Positions 39,225-48,634 of a DNA stretch of 64,000 nt are shown here, one piece after another. The notes below the pieces were generated by a model. The model saw only the letters and a program-made list of their open reading frames with translations. It searched no databases and had not been told where the DNA came from. The stretch is from Shewanella sediminis HAW-EB3. Its GTDB lineage: Bacteria; Pseudomonadota; Gammaproteobacteria; Enterobacterales; Shewanellaceae. Position numbers and translations under genes: made by a program. The DNA lies in the NCBI RefSeq assembly GCF_000018025.1, contig NC_009831.1, forward strand, positions 1,178,001 to 1,242,000, given 5' to 3'. The number at the start of each line of letters is the position of its first letter. The stretch's first letter is position 1.

Positions 39225-40413
39225 TGTTCTGATCATTGACGATTCCCTTAGCTCTTGTCGTGTGTTGAGTAAACACTTTATGCAGTTGAACGTGGATAGA
39301 GTCGAGTACTGCAGCGATGGCCAGACGGCGTTACGGACGCTAACCAAATATAAAGATGATTATCAGCTGATCGTGGTCGATCTTCACATGCCTAAAATGG
39401 ATGGCATCGAGTTGTTAATCAGGCTCAGTAAGATAGGTTTCAAGGGCGGGGTGATCATCGCGTCGGGTATGGAGAGCCGGATAATTGAAGCCGCTTCTCA
39501 GGTCGTCGTGAATTCCAGACTAAGGCTGTTAGGCGCCCTGATGAAGCCCGTTTGCTCCTCTCAGCTGAAGATATGTATCGAGCGCTTGTTTATGATGGAC
39601 AGTGAACTGGCTCCTAAGCAGCCTATGATGAAGGTCAAGGAGTTGCAGGAAGCGATTAATAGCGACAAGGTGATTCCCTATTATCAGGCTCAGATGGATG
39701 TTAAAACCGGTGAGATAAAAGGTTTTGAGGTGTTGTGCCGTATTCAGCAGGGCGAACAACTGCAACTGATCTCACCGAGCCGCTTTATCGATCTGGCCGA
39801 AGAGCATAACCTGCTCAATACCTTAACCGATAAACTCATCACCAGGGCGATGGATGAGTGGAGAGAGATAAGCCGGGTGAGCTCCTGCTTGGCTAGCAGT
39901 ATCTCGATAAACCTAACTCCGAACCAATTAGCACAGCGAAGCTGGCCAAATCGCTTGATGCGCTATTGTGAAGCAAAGCAGCTCGAGCCCTCGAAAGTGA
40001 CCATAGAGATAACTGAAAATCAGGTGCTCAATAAGCAGAGTCAGCACTCGAGCATTAGTCGGTTAAGGATGCATAATTTTGGCGTGGCCATCGATGATTT
40101 CGGAACCGGTTATACCAATCTGTCACAACTATGTAAGTTACCGATTAGTGAGGTCAAACTCGATATGAGTCTGGTTAAAGGGATCCACTTAGATCCGCTG
40201 GCGCAAACTATCTTGAAATCTCTGCAGGATATCAGTCAGAGCTTGGGGGTGGATCTGGTCGCCGAAGGTGTTGAGGATATTCGGGATCTGAATTATCTCG
40301 AGCAGATCGATGATTTGCGCCTGCAAGGCTACTTAATTTGTCGACCAAAACCTTTTAGTGAGATCATGCGCTGGTTGAAGGCGCACGAGAAAGTAGGTTG
40401 CGGGCAGGTGTAA
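39214..40413 (+). CDS. Response regulator with EAL (cyclic-di-GMP phosphodiesterase) domain
   Basis: The 399-residue protein has a receiver domain (residues 1-125) with D9, D10, phosphoacceptor D56 and the Lys of MKPV. It is followed by an EAL domain that hydrolyses cyclic di-GMP. Catalytic landmarks are present: EVL in GFEVLCR (the EAL triplet reads EVL), NLTPNQ, ITENQ, DDFGTGY, KLD, AEGVED and QGYL. The domain therefore looks active. No histidine kinase is adjacent. The start is ATG 39214 with GAGGG upstream, within an overlapping small frame. Probable outputs are motility or biofilm changes; this is inference. Confidence 0.92.
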   Translation: MTINVLIIDDSLSSCRVLSKHFMQLNVDRVEYCSDGQTALRTLTKYKDDYQLIVVDLHMPKMDGIELLIRLSKIGFKGGVIIASGMESRIIEAASQVVVNSRLRLLGALMKPVCSSQLKICIERLFMMDSELAPKQPMMKVKELQEAINSDKVIPYYQAQMDVKTGEIKGFEVLCRIQQGEQLQLISPSRFIDLAEEHNLLNTLTDKLITRAMDEWREISRVSSCLASSISINLTPNQLAQRSWPNRLMRYCEAKQLEPSKVTIEITENQVLNKQSQHSSISRLRMHNFGVAIDDFGTGYTNLSQLCKLPISEVKLDMSLVKGIHLDPLAQTILKSLQDISQSLGVDLVAEGVEDIRDLNYLEQIDDLRLQGYLICRPKPFSEIMRWLKAHEKVGCGQV

Positions 40414-40506
40414 TAGAATCCCGGATATCTCGTTCCACGATTCCGGGATGACTACTATTAGTAGGGGCTAGAGCCTGAGACCTGAAAACTAGATAGTCTT
40501 TTGTTA

Positions 40507-42294
40507 CTAAATAGTTTTAGTTGCGTTTGTCAGCCAGGCAAGCTCCTCACCCTGCATTAATGGCGATAGGGTATCGAATACCAATCTATGATAATCATTA
40601 AACCAGTTGATCTCGGCCTCACTCAAGAGTGTTTTATCAATGAGGCGTGAATCCATGGGGATCATCGTGAGTGCCTCGAACTCGAATATTTCACGTTCGG
40701 CGTTTGCTAAGGCTTCACAAGGACGTACTGTCACTAAGTTCTCCAGGCGTATGCCAAATTCATCGGCGCGGTAGTAGCCAGGTTCATTTGAGATAACCAT
40801 GCCGGGAAGCAGGGCAACATCATTACTGTTTTTCGCTACACGCTGTGGTCCTTCATGGACACTCAGGAAGTGACCGACTCCGTGTCCGGTGCCGTGATCG
40901 TAGTCGAAGCCATGTTGCCAAAGATACTGTCTTGCGAAGGCATCGAGTTGCTGCCCTGTGGTGCCCCTTGGAAAGCGTGCCTGATCTAAGGCGATATGGC
41001 CCTTAAGTACTAAGGTGACCATTTTCTTCTGCTCATCACTGACCTGACCTATGGCCAAAGTGCGGGTGACGTCGGTCGTGCCGTCGAGGTATTGAGCGCC
41101 GGAGTCGACCAGATAGAGACTGTTGTTGGTCATGGTCGCCGGGGTGCCATTGTTATGGTTGTAATGGCACATCGCGGCGTTGCCGCCCACCGCTGAGATA
41201 GTGTCGAAACTCGGCTCACGATAGAGCTCATCTTCGAGACGGAAGGTTTCTAATTTATCCGATAAGACGCCCTCATCATAGAAGTTGCCGGCTGACACCT
41301 CCTTATCTAACCAGGCGAGGAAACGACTGACCGCGACGCCATCGCGAATATGACAGGCTCGGATCCCGGCAAGCTCTGACTCATTTTTCTGTGCCTTAGG
41401 CAGTGAAACCGGATCGAAGCCGGCAATCAATGTAGCGCCCGCCTGCTGGGCAGTCAGTTGTGACCAGGCGTTAGCCGAATTAGGATCGGCCAACAGTCTG
41501 GTTTCCGCTAACTTATCGAGGGCTGATTTAAGTTCTGTCTCGTCGCAGAAGCTGACACCTTGCCCCACATGTTCATTGATGCCTGAGGGAAGTTTTTTAA
41601 TGTCAGTGAAGAGTACCATGTCACCATTGGCGTGCAGCAGCGCCGTGCCTAACACTATAGGCAGACAGGGGACATCACTACCGCGAATGTTCAGCAACCA
41701 GCAGAAGGAGTCGAGCGAGGTGATAAGGCCTGTATCGGCGCCTGCTTTTGCGATAGCGGCGCCTATCTCCAGACGTTTTTGCAGACTCGTCTTACCCGCA
41801 CTCTTAGCGTCAAAGAGTACGACCGGTGATGTTGAGGCGGCGGGTCTGTCCTGCCAGTGAAGGTCGATAGGATTTTCATCGACAGAAACTAAGCTTATCT
41901 GCGCCTTTGCCAATTTAGTTTCAGCACTTTTTTGCCAGCTAAGTGGGTGAAGGCGGGGGTCGTAACCCACTCGTGCATCGGGCGTTAAGGTCTCTGTGAG
42001 CCACTCAATTTGTGGCGTGTCAGTCAGACTGAGATACTCAAATAGTGTGCCATCCACCTGCTGTTTAACCTGGACGGTATATCGACCGTCGACAAAAATC
42101 ACCGCACTCTCTTTAAGCACGATCACCATACCCGCAGAGCCAGTGAAATCACTGATCCACAGCATACGCTCGTTGCGCTCGGGGACATATTCTCCCAGAT
42201 ATTCATCGGCGCGTGGAATGATAAAGGCATCGAGGTTGGCTTTGGCCATTTCGATGCGAACGGCGTCCAGACGAGCGGCGATTGTTTGTGTCAT
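40507..42294 (-). CDS. Xaa-Pro aminopeptidase (M24B, aminopeptidase P type)
   Basis: The 595-residue peptidase releases N-terminal residues next to proline. I place the start at 42294 (MTQTIAARLDAVR) with CGGAG upstream; an earlier in-frame codon would add 14 residues. Two creatinase-like N-terminal domains precede the pita-bread catalytic domain. The metal ligands are Asp in VDSGAQYLDGTTDVTR (two Asp), His in HGTGHGVGHFL, Glu in ISNEPGYY and a later Glu. The three-domain length resembles eukaryotic cytosolic aminopeptidase P rather than E. coli PepP (441 residues). It is a single gene, divergent from an MFS gene. Confidence 0.94.
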   Translation of the reverse strand: MTQTIAARLDAVRIEMAKANLDAFIIPRADEYLGEYVPERNERMLWISDFTGSAGMVIVLKESAVIFVDGRYTVQVKQQVDGTLFEYLSLTDTPQIEWLTETLTPDARVGYDPRLHPLSWQKSAETKLAKAQISLVSVDENPIDLHWQDRPAASTSPVVLFDAKSAGKTSLQKRLEIGAAIAKAGADTGLITSLDSFCWLLNIRGSDVPCLPIVLGTALLHANGDMVLFTDIKKLPSGINEHVGQGVSFCDETELKSALDKLAETRLLADPNSANAWSQLTAQQAGATLIAGFDPVSLPKAQKNESELAGIRACHIRDGVAVSRFLAWLDKEVSAGNFYDEGVLSDKLETFRLEDELYREPSFDTISAVGGNAAMCHYNHNNGTPATMTNNSLYLVDSGAQYLDGTTDVTRTLAIGQVSDEQKKMVTLVLKGHIALDQARFPRGTTGQQLDAFARQYLWQHGFDYDHGTGHGVGHFLSVHEGPQRVAKNSNDVALLPGMVISNEPGYYRADEFGIRLENLVTVRPCEALANAEREIFEFEALTMIPMDSRLIDKTLLSEAEINWFNDYHRLVFDTLSPLMQGEELAWLTNATKTI

Positions 42295-42588
42295 ACATAC
42301 TCCGGTTATCACTGACCGACTTCGGGCGGGATGCATTGTCAGTGTTTATTCTAATGGGATTATTTGCTGCCGATTATCGCAGCTCAATGGAGGAGAGGGA
42401 AGTTGAGCTGTGATTTTTTACTCAAACAGGGGCTGTAGGGGGCTTGCTGTAAACTTTGAAACATTTAACTTGTTACATTCTTGTGCAGATCAATTAGATT
42501 AATGCAATAGAGTAATCACCCCTCTTTTGGCTAAGGTCATCCATCTCTTAGCTAAGGTGTATCTGATTTTTACTTCAGGAGTTAATTA
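42295..42588. promoter_or_regulatory. Divergent promoter region, aminopeptidase P and MFS genes
   Basis: A 294-bp divergent region without a gene. TTGTTACATTC and downstream AT-rich hexamers could be promoter elements, but no site is strong enough to call. Confidence 0.3.
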
Positions 42589-43785
42589 ATGCCGTTTAAT
42601 GTTTGGGTGCTGACGCTGGCACAAGCGTTTGCCATGAGCGCCGCACCTATGATGATGCTACTGGGAGGGATCGTCGGTATCGAGCTGGCACCGAGTCCGG
42701 CCTTAGCGACATTGCCTATCACCTCCATGGTGGTTGGGGTTGCGATATCGATATTACCTGTGACTCAATTGATGAAGCGTTTCGGTCGTAAAAAAATCTT
42801 TATCGGTGGATCACTTTTGGCTGCCATAGCGGGCCTCATAGGGGCCTATGGGATAGGTGAACGTGACTTTACCATTTTCTGTATCAGCGGTGCATTGCTT
42901 GGCACCGCCGGGGCTATCGTTCAACAGTATCGTTTCGCGGCAATGGAAGCGGTGGCACCCGCTTTAGGTGCTAAAGCTGCATCTCGGGTGTTGCTCGGTG
43001 GGCTAGTCGCCGCGTTTCTCGGCCCGGAACTGGCCCTGTTCGGTAGTGAGTTGGTGGCTACTCCCTATGTTGGTGCCTTTCTTTTTCTTACACTGGTTTG
43101 CCTATTAGCGGCTTTTACATTGATGTTTTACCGTGAGACTGCGGCAATTACCCCCCTTCATTCGGAACATACTCATGCAGTCCCCAGGCCTCTACCGGTT
43201 ATTTTGAGTCACACTCAAATCTGGGTGGCGATTGCCGGCGCCATCATAGGTTTTGCCATGATGAGCTTCGTGATGACCGCCACCCCCCTGCATATGCATC
43301 ATATCGAGCATCACTCTCTGGCCGACACTAAATGGGTGATCCAGAGTCATATTATTGCCATGTATCTTCCCTCTCTGTTCACCGGACTGCTGGTGGCGAG
43401 GTGGGGGGTATCTAAGATGATGTTGCTGGGCTTAACGGCCTATCTGGTGACTATCGTTATCGCCTTGATGGGGAACGAGCTTCTTAACTATTGGTTGGCA
43501 CTGGTATTGTTAGGTCTGGGTTGGAACTTGTTGTTCGTTGGCGGAACCGTGCTTCTACCCCGTTGTTATGCTCACGGTGAAGGATTTAAGGTACAGGCGT
43601 TGAATGACAGTTTAGTCTTCGGTTCTCAAGCGCTCGCCTCCTTGAGTGCCGGATGGGTTATTCATCAATTGGGGTGGGAGTTACTGCTGAGTATCTGTCT
43701 GCCATTTATCGCCTTTCAGCTTTTGTTGATGACTTGGTGGAAATTTAGTCAAAGCAATCGCTTGGAGGCTAATGCTAACAAATAA
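42589..43785 (+). CDS. Major facilitator superfamily transporter
   Basis: The 398-residue inner-membrane protein has about 12 hydrophobic segments and the MFS loop 2-3 signature as MKRFGRKKIFIGG (G-R-[KR] pattern). It has a His-rich central loop (LHMHHIEHHS). The substrate is unknown; the Shewanella family resembles drug or sugar-phosphate exporters only loosely. The start is ATG 42589 with AGGAGTTAATTA upstream. A ROK-family gene follows 93 bp downstream on the same strand and may share the transcript. Confidence 0.87.
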   Translation: MPFNVWVLTLAQAFAMSAAPMMMLLGGIVGIELAPSPALATLPITSMVVGVAISILPVTQLMKRFGRKKIFIGGSLLAAIAGLIGAYGIGERDFTIFCISGALLGTAGAIVQQYRFAAMEAVAPALGAKAASRVLLGGLVAAFLGPELALFGSELVATPYVGAFLFLTLVCLLAAFTLMFYRETAAITPLHSEHTHAVPRPLPVILSHTQIWVAIAGAIIGFAMMSFVMTATPLHMHHIEHHSLADTKWVIQSHIIAMYLPSLFTGLLVARWGVSKMMLLGLTAYLVTIVIALMGNELLNYWLALVLLGLGWNLLFVGGTVLLPRCYAHGEGFKVQALNDSLVFGSQALASLSAGWVIHQLGWELLLSICLPFIAFQLLLMTWWKFSQSNRLEANANK

Positions 43786-43878
43786 GACCCTCTTTTGATT
43801 GTGGATTTATGTTAGAATTTTTGTTTCAATTTAGTATGCTTTTCTCTTTCGAATACGAAGAGAGCTGTGGAGCAGTTA

Positions 43879-44658
43879 ATGCAAACAATAACGGTCGATA
43901 TCGGTGGTACCACAGCATTATTTGAGATGCATCTTGATGGTCGAGTCGAGCAGTATAAAATTGCTACGGGTGACGGGTTTAATATCGATAGCCTTAATCA
44001 GCACTTAACGGAGTTAGAGTCTGATTATGGATTTAGCGAGTATGGGCTGGCGATAGCTCTGCCTGGACTGGTTCAAAATAACCGACTGCTGTCGAGCAGG
44101 TCTCTGCCGAGGCTAAATGGCTTATCCCAAGTCGATATCTTGAGCCGAGCGAAGAACATTGTTATTTCAAATGATATCGATGCCGGCATACAGGCTGTTA
44201 GCGATCCTAAGCACCCATGTGAATTGTTGATCATGAGTGGTAGCGGGATCGGGATGTCCATTGCCATGAATGGTAAACTGTTTACCGGGGCATCCGGTGT
44301 AGCAGGAGAGTTAGGGCATTGCCGGGTGATGACTGAATCCGGTGAGTTTAGCCTGGAGCAACTTGCCAGTGGCACCTCTGTTGGGACGCGCGGGCTTAAA
44401 TCATCCAGCGAGCTGTTTCGCGCCGGAAGTTATCTGGGGATGGGGATAGCCTGGTCGGTGAACCTGTTTAACCCTAATCGCATATGGCTTGCCGGTGGCA
44501 TGATGAACAGCGACGATTATTATAAAGGTTGTATCAGCGCACTCAATAATATGGCGCTAACCGCTCCCTTGTCTCAAGCAAAAGTATCACGTGTTCATGA
44601 TATGGAAACCTTAGTGTGTCGAGGCCTGAAGAAGCTGCTCGCACAATCAGGGGATTGA
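43879..44658 (+). CDS. ROK-family sugar kinase-like protein
   Basis: The 259-residue protein starts MQTITVDIGGTTALFEM, the ATP-binding phosphate-1 loop of ROK proteins. It has the later GASGVAGELGHCRV block and a LAGGMMNS segment. The usual ROK zinc finger (CXCGXXGCXE after GELGH) is absent and the protein is about 50 residues shorter than typical ROK kinases. I choose ATG 43879 with GGAG upstream; GTG 43867 is also possible. The MFS carrier upstream suggests uptake and phosphorylation of a sugar, but this is only a context argument. Confidence 0.83.
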   Translation: MQTITVDIGGTTALFEMHLDGRVEQYKIATGDGFNIDSLNQHLTELESDYGFSEYGLAIALPGLVQNNRLLSSRSLPRLNGLSQVDILSRAKNIVISNDIDAGIQAVSDPKHPCELLIMSGSGIGMSIAMNGKLFTGASGVAGELGHCRVMTESGEFSLEQLASGTSVGTRGLKSSSELFRAGSYLGMGIAWSVNLFNPNRIWLAGGMMNSDDYYKGCISALNNMALTAPLSQAKVSRVHDMETLVCRGLKKLLAQSGD

Positions 44659-44764
44659 TCTTCTCTGCCTGTCATCGGCTCCTTATTCCAGGAGCCGATC
44701 TAAGTCACACTTTCGCATTTTACATTTAGAGCCAATATGTTGAGTATGTTTTTATTAACTGCTC

Positions 44765-45029
44765 ATACCAATCGGTATAAAGGTGTGGTCACTCAGCGAG
44801 AGTTTAGCGCTTGTGAGGCAAGGCAACGAGTGAGGAACATAGTTATTCTACGTTTAAGCTCGTTAACGCCGTATCGGAAGTGCTAAAACTCGCCTTTCAG
44901 GAGTGTTTTTGGCAGCCTACTTCCGTGTTGAATGAGTTCAAAATGGATCACCATTTCCTCACTCTTTCGCCTTGAATTATGCAGCCAAAAATAACTCTGA
45001 GTTGACCACTTTCTTATACCGATTGGTAT
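44765..45029. mobile_element. MITE-like element, 265 bp
   Basis: The ends ATACCAATCGGTAT (44765-44778) and ATACCGATTGGTAT (45016-45029) are inverted repeats. The similarity extends inward for about 30 bp (TATAA...GTGGTC...CTCAG on both sides). No transposase frame is present. A 68-bp copy at 57592-57659 keeps the same ends and the first 40 bases. No clear target duplication was seen. Confidence 0.75.
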
Positions 45030-45069
45030 TAATGTAATAGGACATTAACTTTCCCTCGAGTTGATAATA

Positions 45070-46383
45070 ATGAAAATAAAGATAAAACAGATAGCCGCAG
45101 CTATATCGATAGGTTTACTGAGCACATCCGCTCTTGCCCAGAGTGAGATCTTTGCCGGACAGTCCGGCACAATATCTGACATTGGTGATGTGGTTCAGAT
45201 CCTTCTTCCTGCTGGGGGGCTGGCAGGAAGTCTCTGGATTGGTGACACCGAAGGTGCCTGGCAACTCACAAAGGGGGTCGCGACCACCTCGGCCATCACG
45301 CACGGCTTAAAATTTAGCTATGAACGACTCAGACCCGATGGCAGTGAGCACAACTCCTTTCCTTCGGGGCATACCTCGGCGGCATTTTCGGGTGCCGCTT
45401 ATATTCATCACAGATACGGCAATGCCTGGGGGATCCCTGCATATGGTGCGGCTGCCTTTGTGGGGGCCAGCCGTGTATGGGCTAACCGTCACTATCTGGA
45501 TGATGTCATGGCCGGTGGTTCTATTGCTGTGCTCAGTAGCCTATATTGGACCGAGCCTTACAACCAATCCGACTTCGTGATATCTCCTACCATAGGTGAG
45601 GGGAGCGTAGGACTCTCGGTTAATTACACACCGGGCAGAGCGGGGGCGAAATCTGACCTCAGCTCAAAGCATAAGAGTGATTGGGGTAAGGTCAATAAGA
45701 GCTACCGCAACAGTTATGAGCTATTTATCGGCGGCGCCGATACCAATGAGAACAGCATTCAGGACGCAGGTGGTCAAGCTTTCGATCTGTATGATTTCAG
45801 CCGTGAGAGCGAGCCCCATACCTACTCTTCTGCGAGAGTTAAATGGGGCCTGGATGAGGCTCAGTATCTCTATTTTAGTTTCACTCCCTTTGAGTCCAGA
45901 GATACCAGTAAGCTCAACGAAGATATTCACTTCGGGGGTAAACAGTATCGGGCGGGCAAGGAGGTGGTTTCGGCTTACCGTCTATACGGTTTAACCGCGG
46001 ATTACCTGTTTGAGTTATTGCCAAATAGTGACTGGAAACTCGATGTGGGTGCCGGGGTGAGCGTTAATCATCTTTCTATTCGTTTAGATGATATCGAAGG
46101 CGACAACTTGAGTGAGCGAGAGGATTGGTTTATCGCCCCGGCGGCCATAGCCGAAGTGGGTTATCAATTCACCGACAGCATCTCTGCGAATATTGGCTAC
46201 CGAGCATCATTTTCCGGTACGGCTGATTCTCAAGATGTGTGGGTGAGCTTCGATTATCGGTTTGATGAGCGCTGGTCTACCTCCTTGGTTGCGGGTCAGT
46301 TTGAGCAGCAAATTGAGACGAACGAGTTAATCAACGATCTGTCTCTGGCTTATGGCGGCTTTACCGTTGCCTATGCCTTCTAG
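45070..46383 (+). CDS. PAP2-family phosphatase fused to a probable outer-membrane beta-barrel
   Basis: The 437-residue exported protein has a signal peptide (KIKQIAAAISIGLLSTSALAQ). Residues about 75-165 form a PAP2 acid-phosphatase domain with all three motifs: KFSYERLRP (K-X6-RP), PSGH, and SRVWANRHYLDD (SR-X5-H-X3-D). The C-terminal 230 residues alternate in the manner of a transmembrane beta-barrel (YSSARVKWGLD, YLYFSFTPFES, SISANIGYRASF) and end in Phe, the usual outer-membrane signature. PAP2 enzymes dephosphorylate lipid phosphates or small phosphate esters. Placement of the catalytic domain in the outer membrane or periplasm is inferred. The start is ATG 45070 rather than TTG 45061. 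Confidence 0.85.
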   Translation: MKIKIKQIAAAISIGLLSTSALAQSEIFAGQSGTISDIGDVVQILLPAGGLAGSLWIGDTEGAWQLTKGVATTSAITHGLKFSYERLRPDGSEHNSFPSGHTSAAFSGAAYIHHRYGNAWGIPAYGAAAFVGASRVWANRHYLDDVMAGGSIAVLSSLYWTEPYNQSDFVISPTIGEGSVGLSVNYTPGRAGAKSDLSSKHKSDWGKVNKSYRNSYELFIGGADTNENSIQDAGGQAFDLYDFSRESEPHTYSSARVKWGLDEAQYLYFSFTPFESRDTSKLNEDIHFGGKQYRAGKEVVSAYRLYGLTADYLFELLPNSDWKLDVGAGVSVNHLSIRLDDIEGDNLSEREDWFIAPAAIAEVGYQFTDSISANIGYRASFSGTADSQDVWVSFDYRFDERWSTSLVAGQFEQQIETNELINDLSLAYGGFTVAYAF

Positions 46384-46408
46384 GGGGATTTTTATCTTCC
46401 ATAAGATG

Positions 46409-46432
46409 CCGGCCACATTGGCCGGTTTTTTT
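46409..46432 (+). terminator. Terminator after PAP2-barrel gene
   Basis: CCGGCCA / TGGCCGG with a 3-base loop and seven Ts, 26 bp after the stop. The rest of the gap to 46665 shows only a GGCCCGAAAGGGGC hairpin near 46580. Confidence 0.9.
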
Positions 46433-46665
46433 ATGCCTGTTTCAGACTGTAACACTAGCCCTGCCTAAAGTCCTTTCTCTCCGAACTGCCCGAAATTCAC
46501 CCATCCTCTATCCGTTTGAAAATTTTTCTACTGATACTTTGTATATTTTATGCTAGAAAGTAGTTCTGATTTCAAGGCTAGGCCCGAAAGGGGCTCCATC
46601 TTGAGTAACATAGGTTAAGGCTTGGGCATTAAGTGTCCCGGGTATTGAAAATAAAGGGTAATCAA

Positions 46666-47883
46666 ATGACCTTAGGTGTGGGTGGTTCAACCGTAGAACA
46701 AGAGCTGGCGAAATTGACCGATATGACCGAAGGCACTCAGCCTATCAGTCATGGCGAATATCAAGCTCGCATCGAGAAGGCTCAGGAGCTGATGACGTCT
46801 CAAGATATTGAGGCTATCTATGTCGATGCCGGTACCAACTTATACTATTTTACCGGTACACGCTGGTATGCGAGTGAGCGTATGGTTGGAGCCATCATTC
46901 CGGCTAAGGGCGCGGTCGAATATATCGCGCCGGCATTTGAGGTCGATACACTCGAAGGCTTTATGGTTATCGAAGGCAGGGTCAACACCTGGCAAGAGGA
47001 TGAGAGTCCTTATGAATTGTTTGGTTCTGTATTGAACAGGATGGGGATCACGGCAGGTAACATAGGCATAGATGAGTCAGCAGCATTTTTCATCTTTGAC
47101 GGCGTGCGTCAGGCACACTCAAACTTCGAATACGTTAATGCTAAAAGCGTTACCGCGACCTGCCGTATGATCAAGTCAGAGACTGAACTGAGTCTGCTTC
47201 AGCGTGCGAAAGATATGACGCTGGAGGTGCACAAGGCGGCGGCGCGTATTTTACATGAAGGGATCACGGTTGCCGAAGTTGAGGCCTTTATTAATGAGGC
47301 CCATAAGGCGGTAGGTATACCGTCCGGTTCCTATTTCTGTATCGTTCTTTTCGGTGAAGACAGTGCTTATCCTCATGGCGTTAAGTCTCCTAAAGCTCTG
47401 GAGTTGAACGATACTGTCCTTATCGATACCGGCTGTCAGCTACAGGGCTATAACTCGGATATTACCCGTACATTTGTGTTCGGAACACCGAGTGATCGTC
47501 AGCGTGAACTTTGGCAATATGAGCAAGACGCGCAGATCGCCGGATTCGAAGCCGCCAGGATCGGAGCCCCCTGTTCGAGTGTCGACAAAGCCGCGAGGGA
47601 TGTGCTCGTAGCCGCGGGATTTGGCCCCGATTATGCTGTGCCGGGTCTGCCACACCGTACCGGTCATGGCATAGGCCTGGATATTCATGAATGGCCATAT
47701 CTCGTTCGGGGCGATGAGACGCCGCTGGCCGCAGGCATGTGTTTCAGCAATGAGCCTATGCTCTGTGTCCCTGGTGAGTTTGGTGTTCGTCATGAAGATC
47801 ATTTCTATATGACTGAGCAAGGCCCGGTGTGGTTCACCAAGCCGGCACACTCTATCGACGATCCATTTGGGTATGAGGCTTAA
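46666..47883 (+). CDS. M24-family Xaa-Pro peptidase (prolidase/creatinase-like)
   Basis: The 405-residue enzyme has an N-terminal creatinase-like domain and a C-terminal metallopeptidase domain. The metal ligands are D in LIDTGCQLQGYNSDITRT (two Asp), His in PHRTGHGIGLDIHE, Glu in SNEPMLCV and Glu in RHEDHF. The start at ATG 46666 has AAGGG upstream; a GTG 46633 would add 11 residues. It is distinct from the three-domain enzyme at 40507. Whether it cleaves dipeptides or longer Xaa-Pro peptides is not shown. Confidence 0.9.
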   Translation: MTLGVGGSTVEQELAKLTDMTEGTQPISHGEYQARIEKAQELMTSQDIEAIYVDAGTNLYYFTGTRWYASERMVGAIIPAKGAVEYIAPAFEVDTLEGFMVIEGRVNTWQEDESPYELFGSVLNRMGITAGNIGIDESAAFFIFDGVRQAHSNFEYVNAKSVTATCRMIKSETELSLLQRAKDMTLEVHKAAARILHEGITVAEVEAFINEAHKAVGIPSGSYFCIVLFGEDSAYPHGVKSPKALELNDTVLIDTGCQLQGYNSDITRTFVFGTPSDRQRELWQYEQDAQIAGFEAARIGAPCSSVDKAARDVLVAAGFGPDYAVPGLPHRTGHGIGLDIHEWPYLVRGDETPLAAGMCFSNEPMLCVPGEFGVRHEDHFYMTEQGPVWFTKPAHSIDDPFGYEA

Positions 47884-47914
47884 TACCCATTGGTATAATT
47901 TGAGTCGGTATAAA
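47884..47914. repeat. Degenerate MITE-end remnant
   Basis: ATACCCATTGGTATAA is followed 6 bp later by GTCGGTATAAA, related to the ends of the 265-bp element. It lies directly after the prolidase stop. Confidence 0.4.
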
Positions 47915-47917
47915 TGA

Positions 47918-47957
47918 AAAAGCCCCGGGCAGTAAGCTGTCCGGGGCTTTATTTTTT
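47918..47957. terminator. Bidirectional terminator between prolidase and FKBP genes
   Basis: AAAGCCCCGGgCAG / CTGtCCGGGGCTTT around TAAG has T-rich flanks on both strands and sits between convergent genes. Confidence 0.9.
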
Positions 47958-47967
47958 TGGGGTAAGA

Positions 47968-48438
47968 TTAATCTATGCTGATTAACTCGACATCGAAGAT
48001 AAGTACCGAACCGCCGGTAATTTTCCCCGCATTACGATTTCCATAGGCCAGTTCGCTTGGAATGAAGAAGCGGGTTTTCTCACCCGTAACCATTAACTGA
48101 ACGCCCTCTGTCCACCCCTTGATCACACGGTTTAGAGGGAAGTCGATCGGCTCGCCTCGCTCTACTGAACTGTCAAATACGGTGCCATCGATCAATGTGC
48201 CATGGTAATGCACGGTCACGGTATCGCTCGCTTTCGGGTGACTGGTGCCATCCCCCTTCGCTAATACTTGATATTGAAGTCCTGAATCGGTTGTAGTCAC
48301 TCCCTCTTTGACCTTGTTCTCGGCGAGGAAAGCACTGCCTATCTTGATATTTTCCTGTGCGGCTTTTTGATTATTCATCGAGGTGAAGTAGTAAAAGATA
48401 ACACCGGCGATGACGACAATAGCGAGTAGAATTTTCAT
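47968..48438 (-). CDS. FKBP-type peptidyl-prolyl isomerase, membrane-anchored
   Basis: The 156-residue protein has an N-terminal helix (MKILLAIVVIAGVIFYYF) that serves as signal anchor, then an FKBP domain: VTVHYHGTLIDGTVFDSS, FPLNRVIKGWTEGVQLM, RFFIPSELAYGN and LIFDVELI. It accelerates proline isomerisation during protein folding, probably on the periplasmic side. It is shorter than FkpA and lacks its dimerisation domain, so it resembles FklB with an anchor. Confidence 0.92.
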   Translation of the reverse strand: MKILLAIVVIAGVIFYYFTSMNNQKAAQENIKIGSAFLAENKVKEGVTTTDSGLQYQVLAKGDGTSHPKASDTVTVHYHGTLIDGTVFDSSVERGEPIDFPLNRVIKGWTEGVQLMVTGEKTRFFIPSELAYGNRNAGKITGGSVLIFDVELISID

Positions 48439-48634
48439 TATAATTTTCGATTAGTCAGATTTTGATAGCCATGATAACCAATCCATTGTGAGAGGTAAAT
48501 TCGGAAAAACCAGATAACCGGCTTCGGATGAAACAGGAAGTATTTGTTCTTCCCTTTTTTATCTTGCTGGCAAGGTGGAGGCTGATGCATTAACAAATTG
48601 CCTGTTTCGATAGAGCAGTCCTAATTTTTGGACA

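Noticed and set aside
40430..40460. Hairpin CCCGGA / TCCGGG after the RR-EAL gene as a terminator
   Set aside because: Stem is interrupted and no T-run follows on either strand, so a terminator could not be supported.
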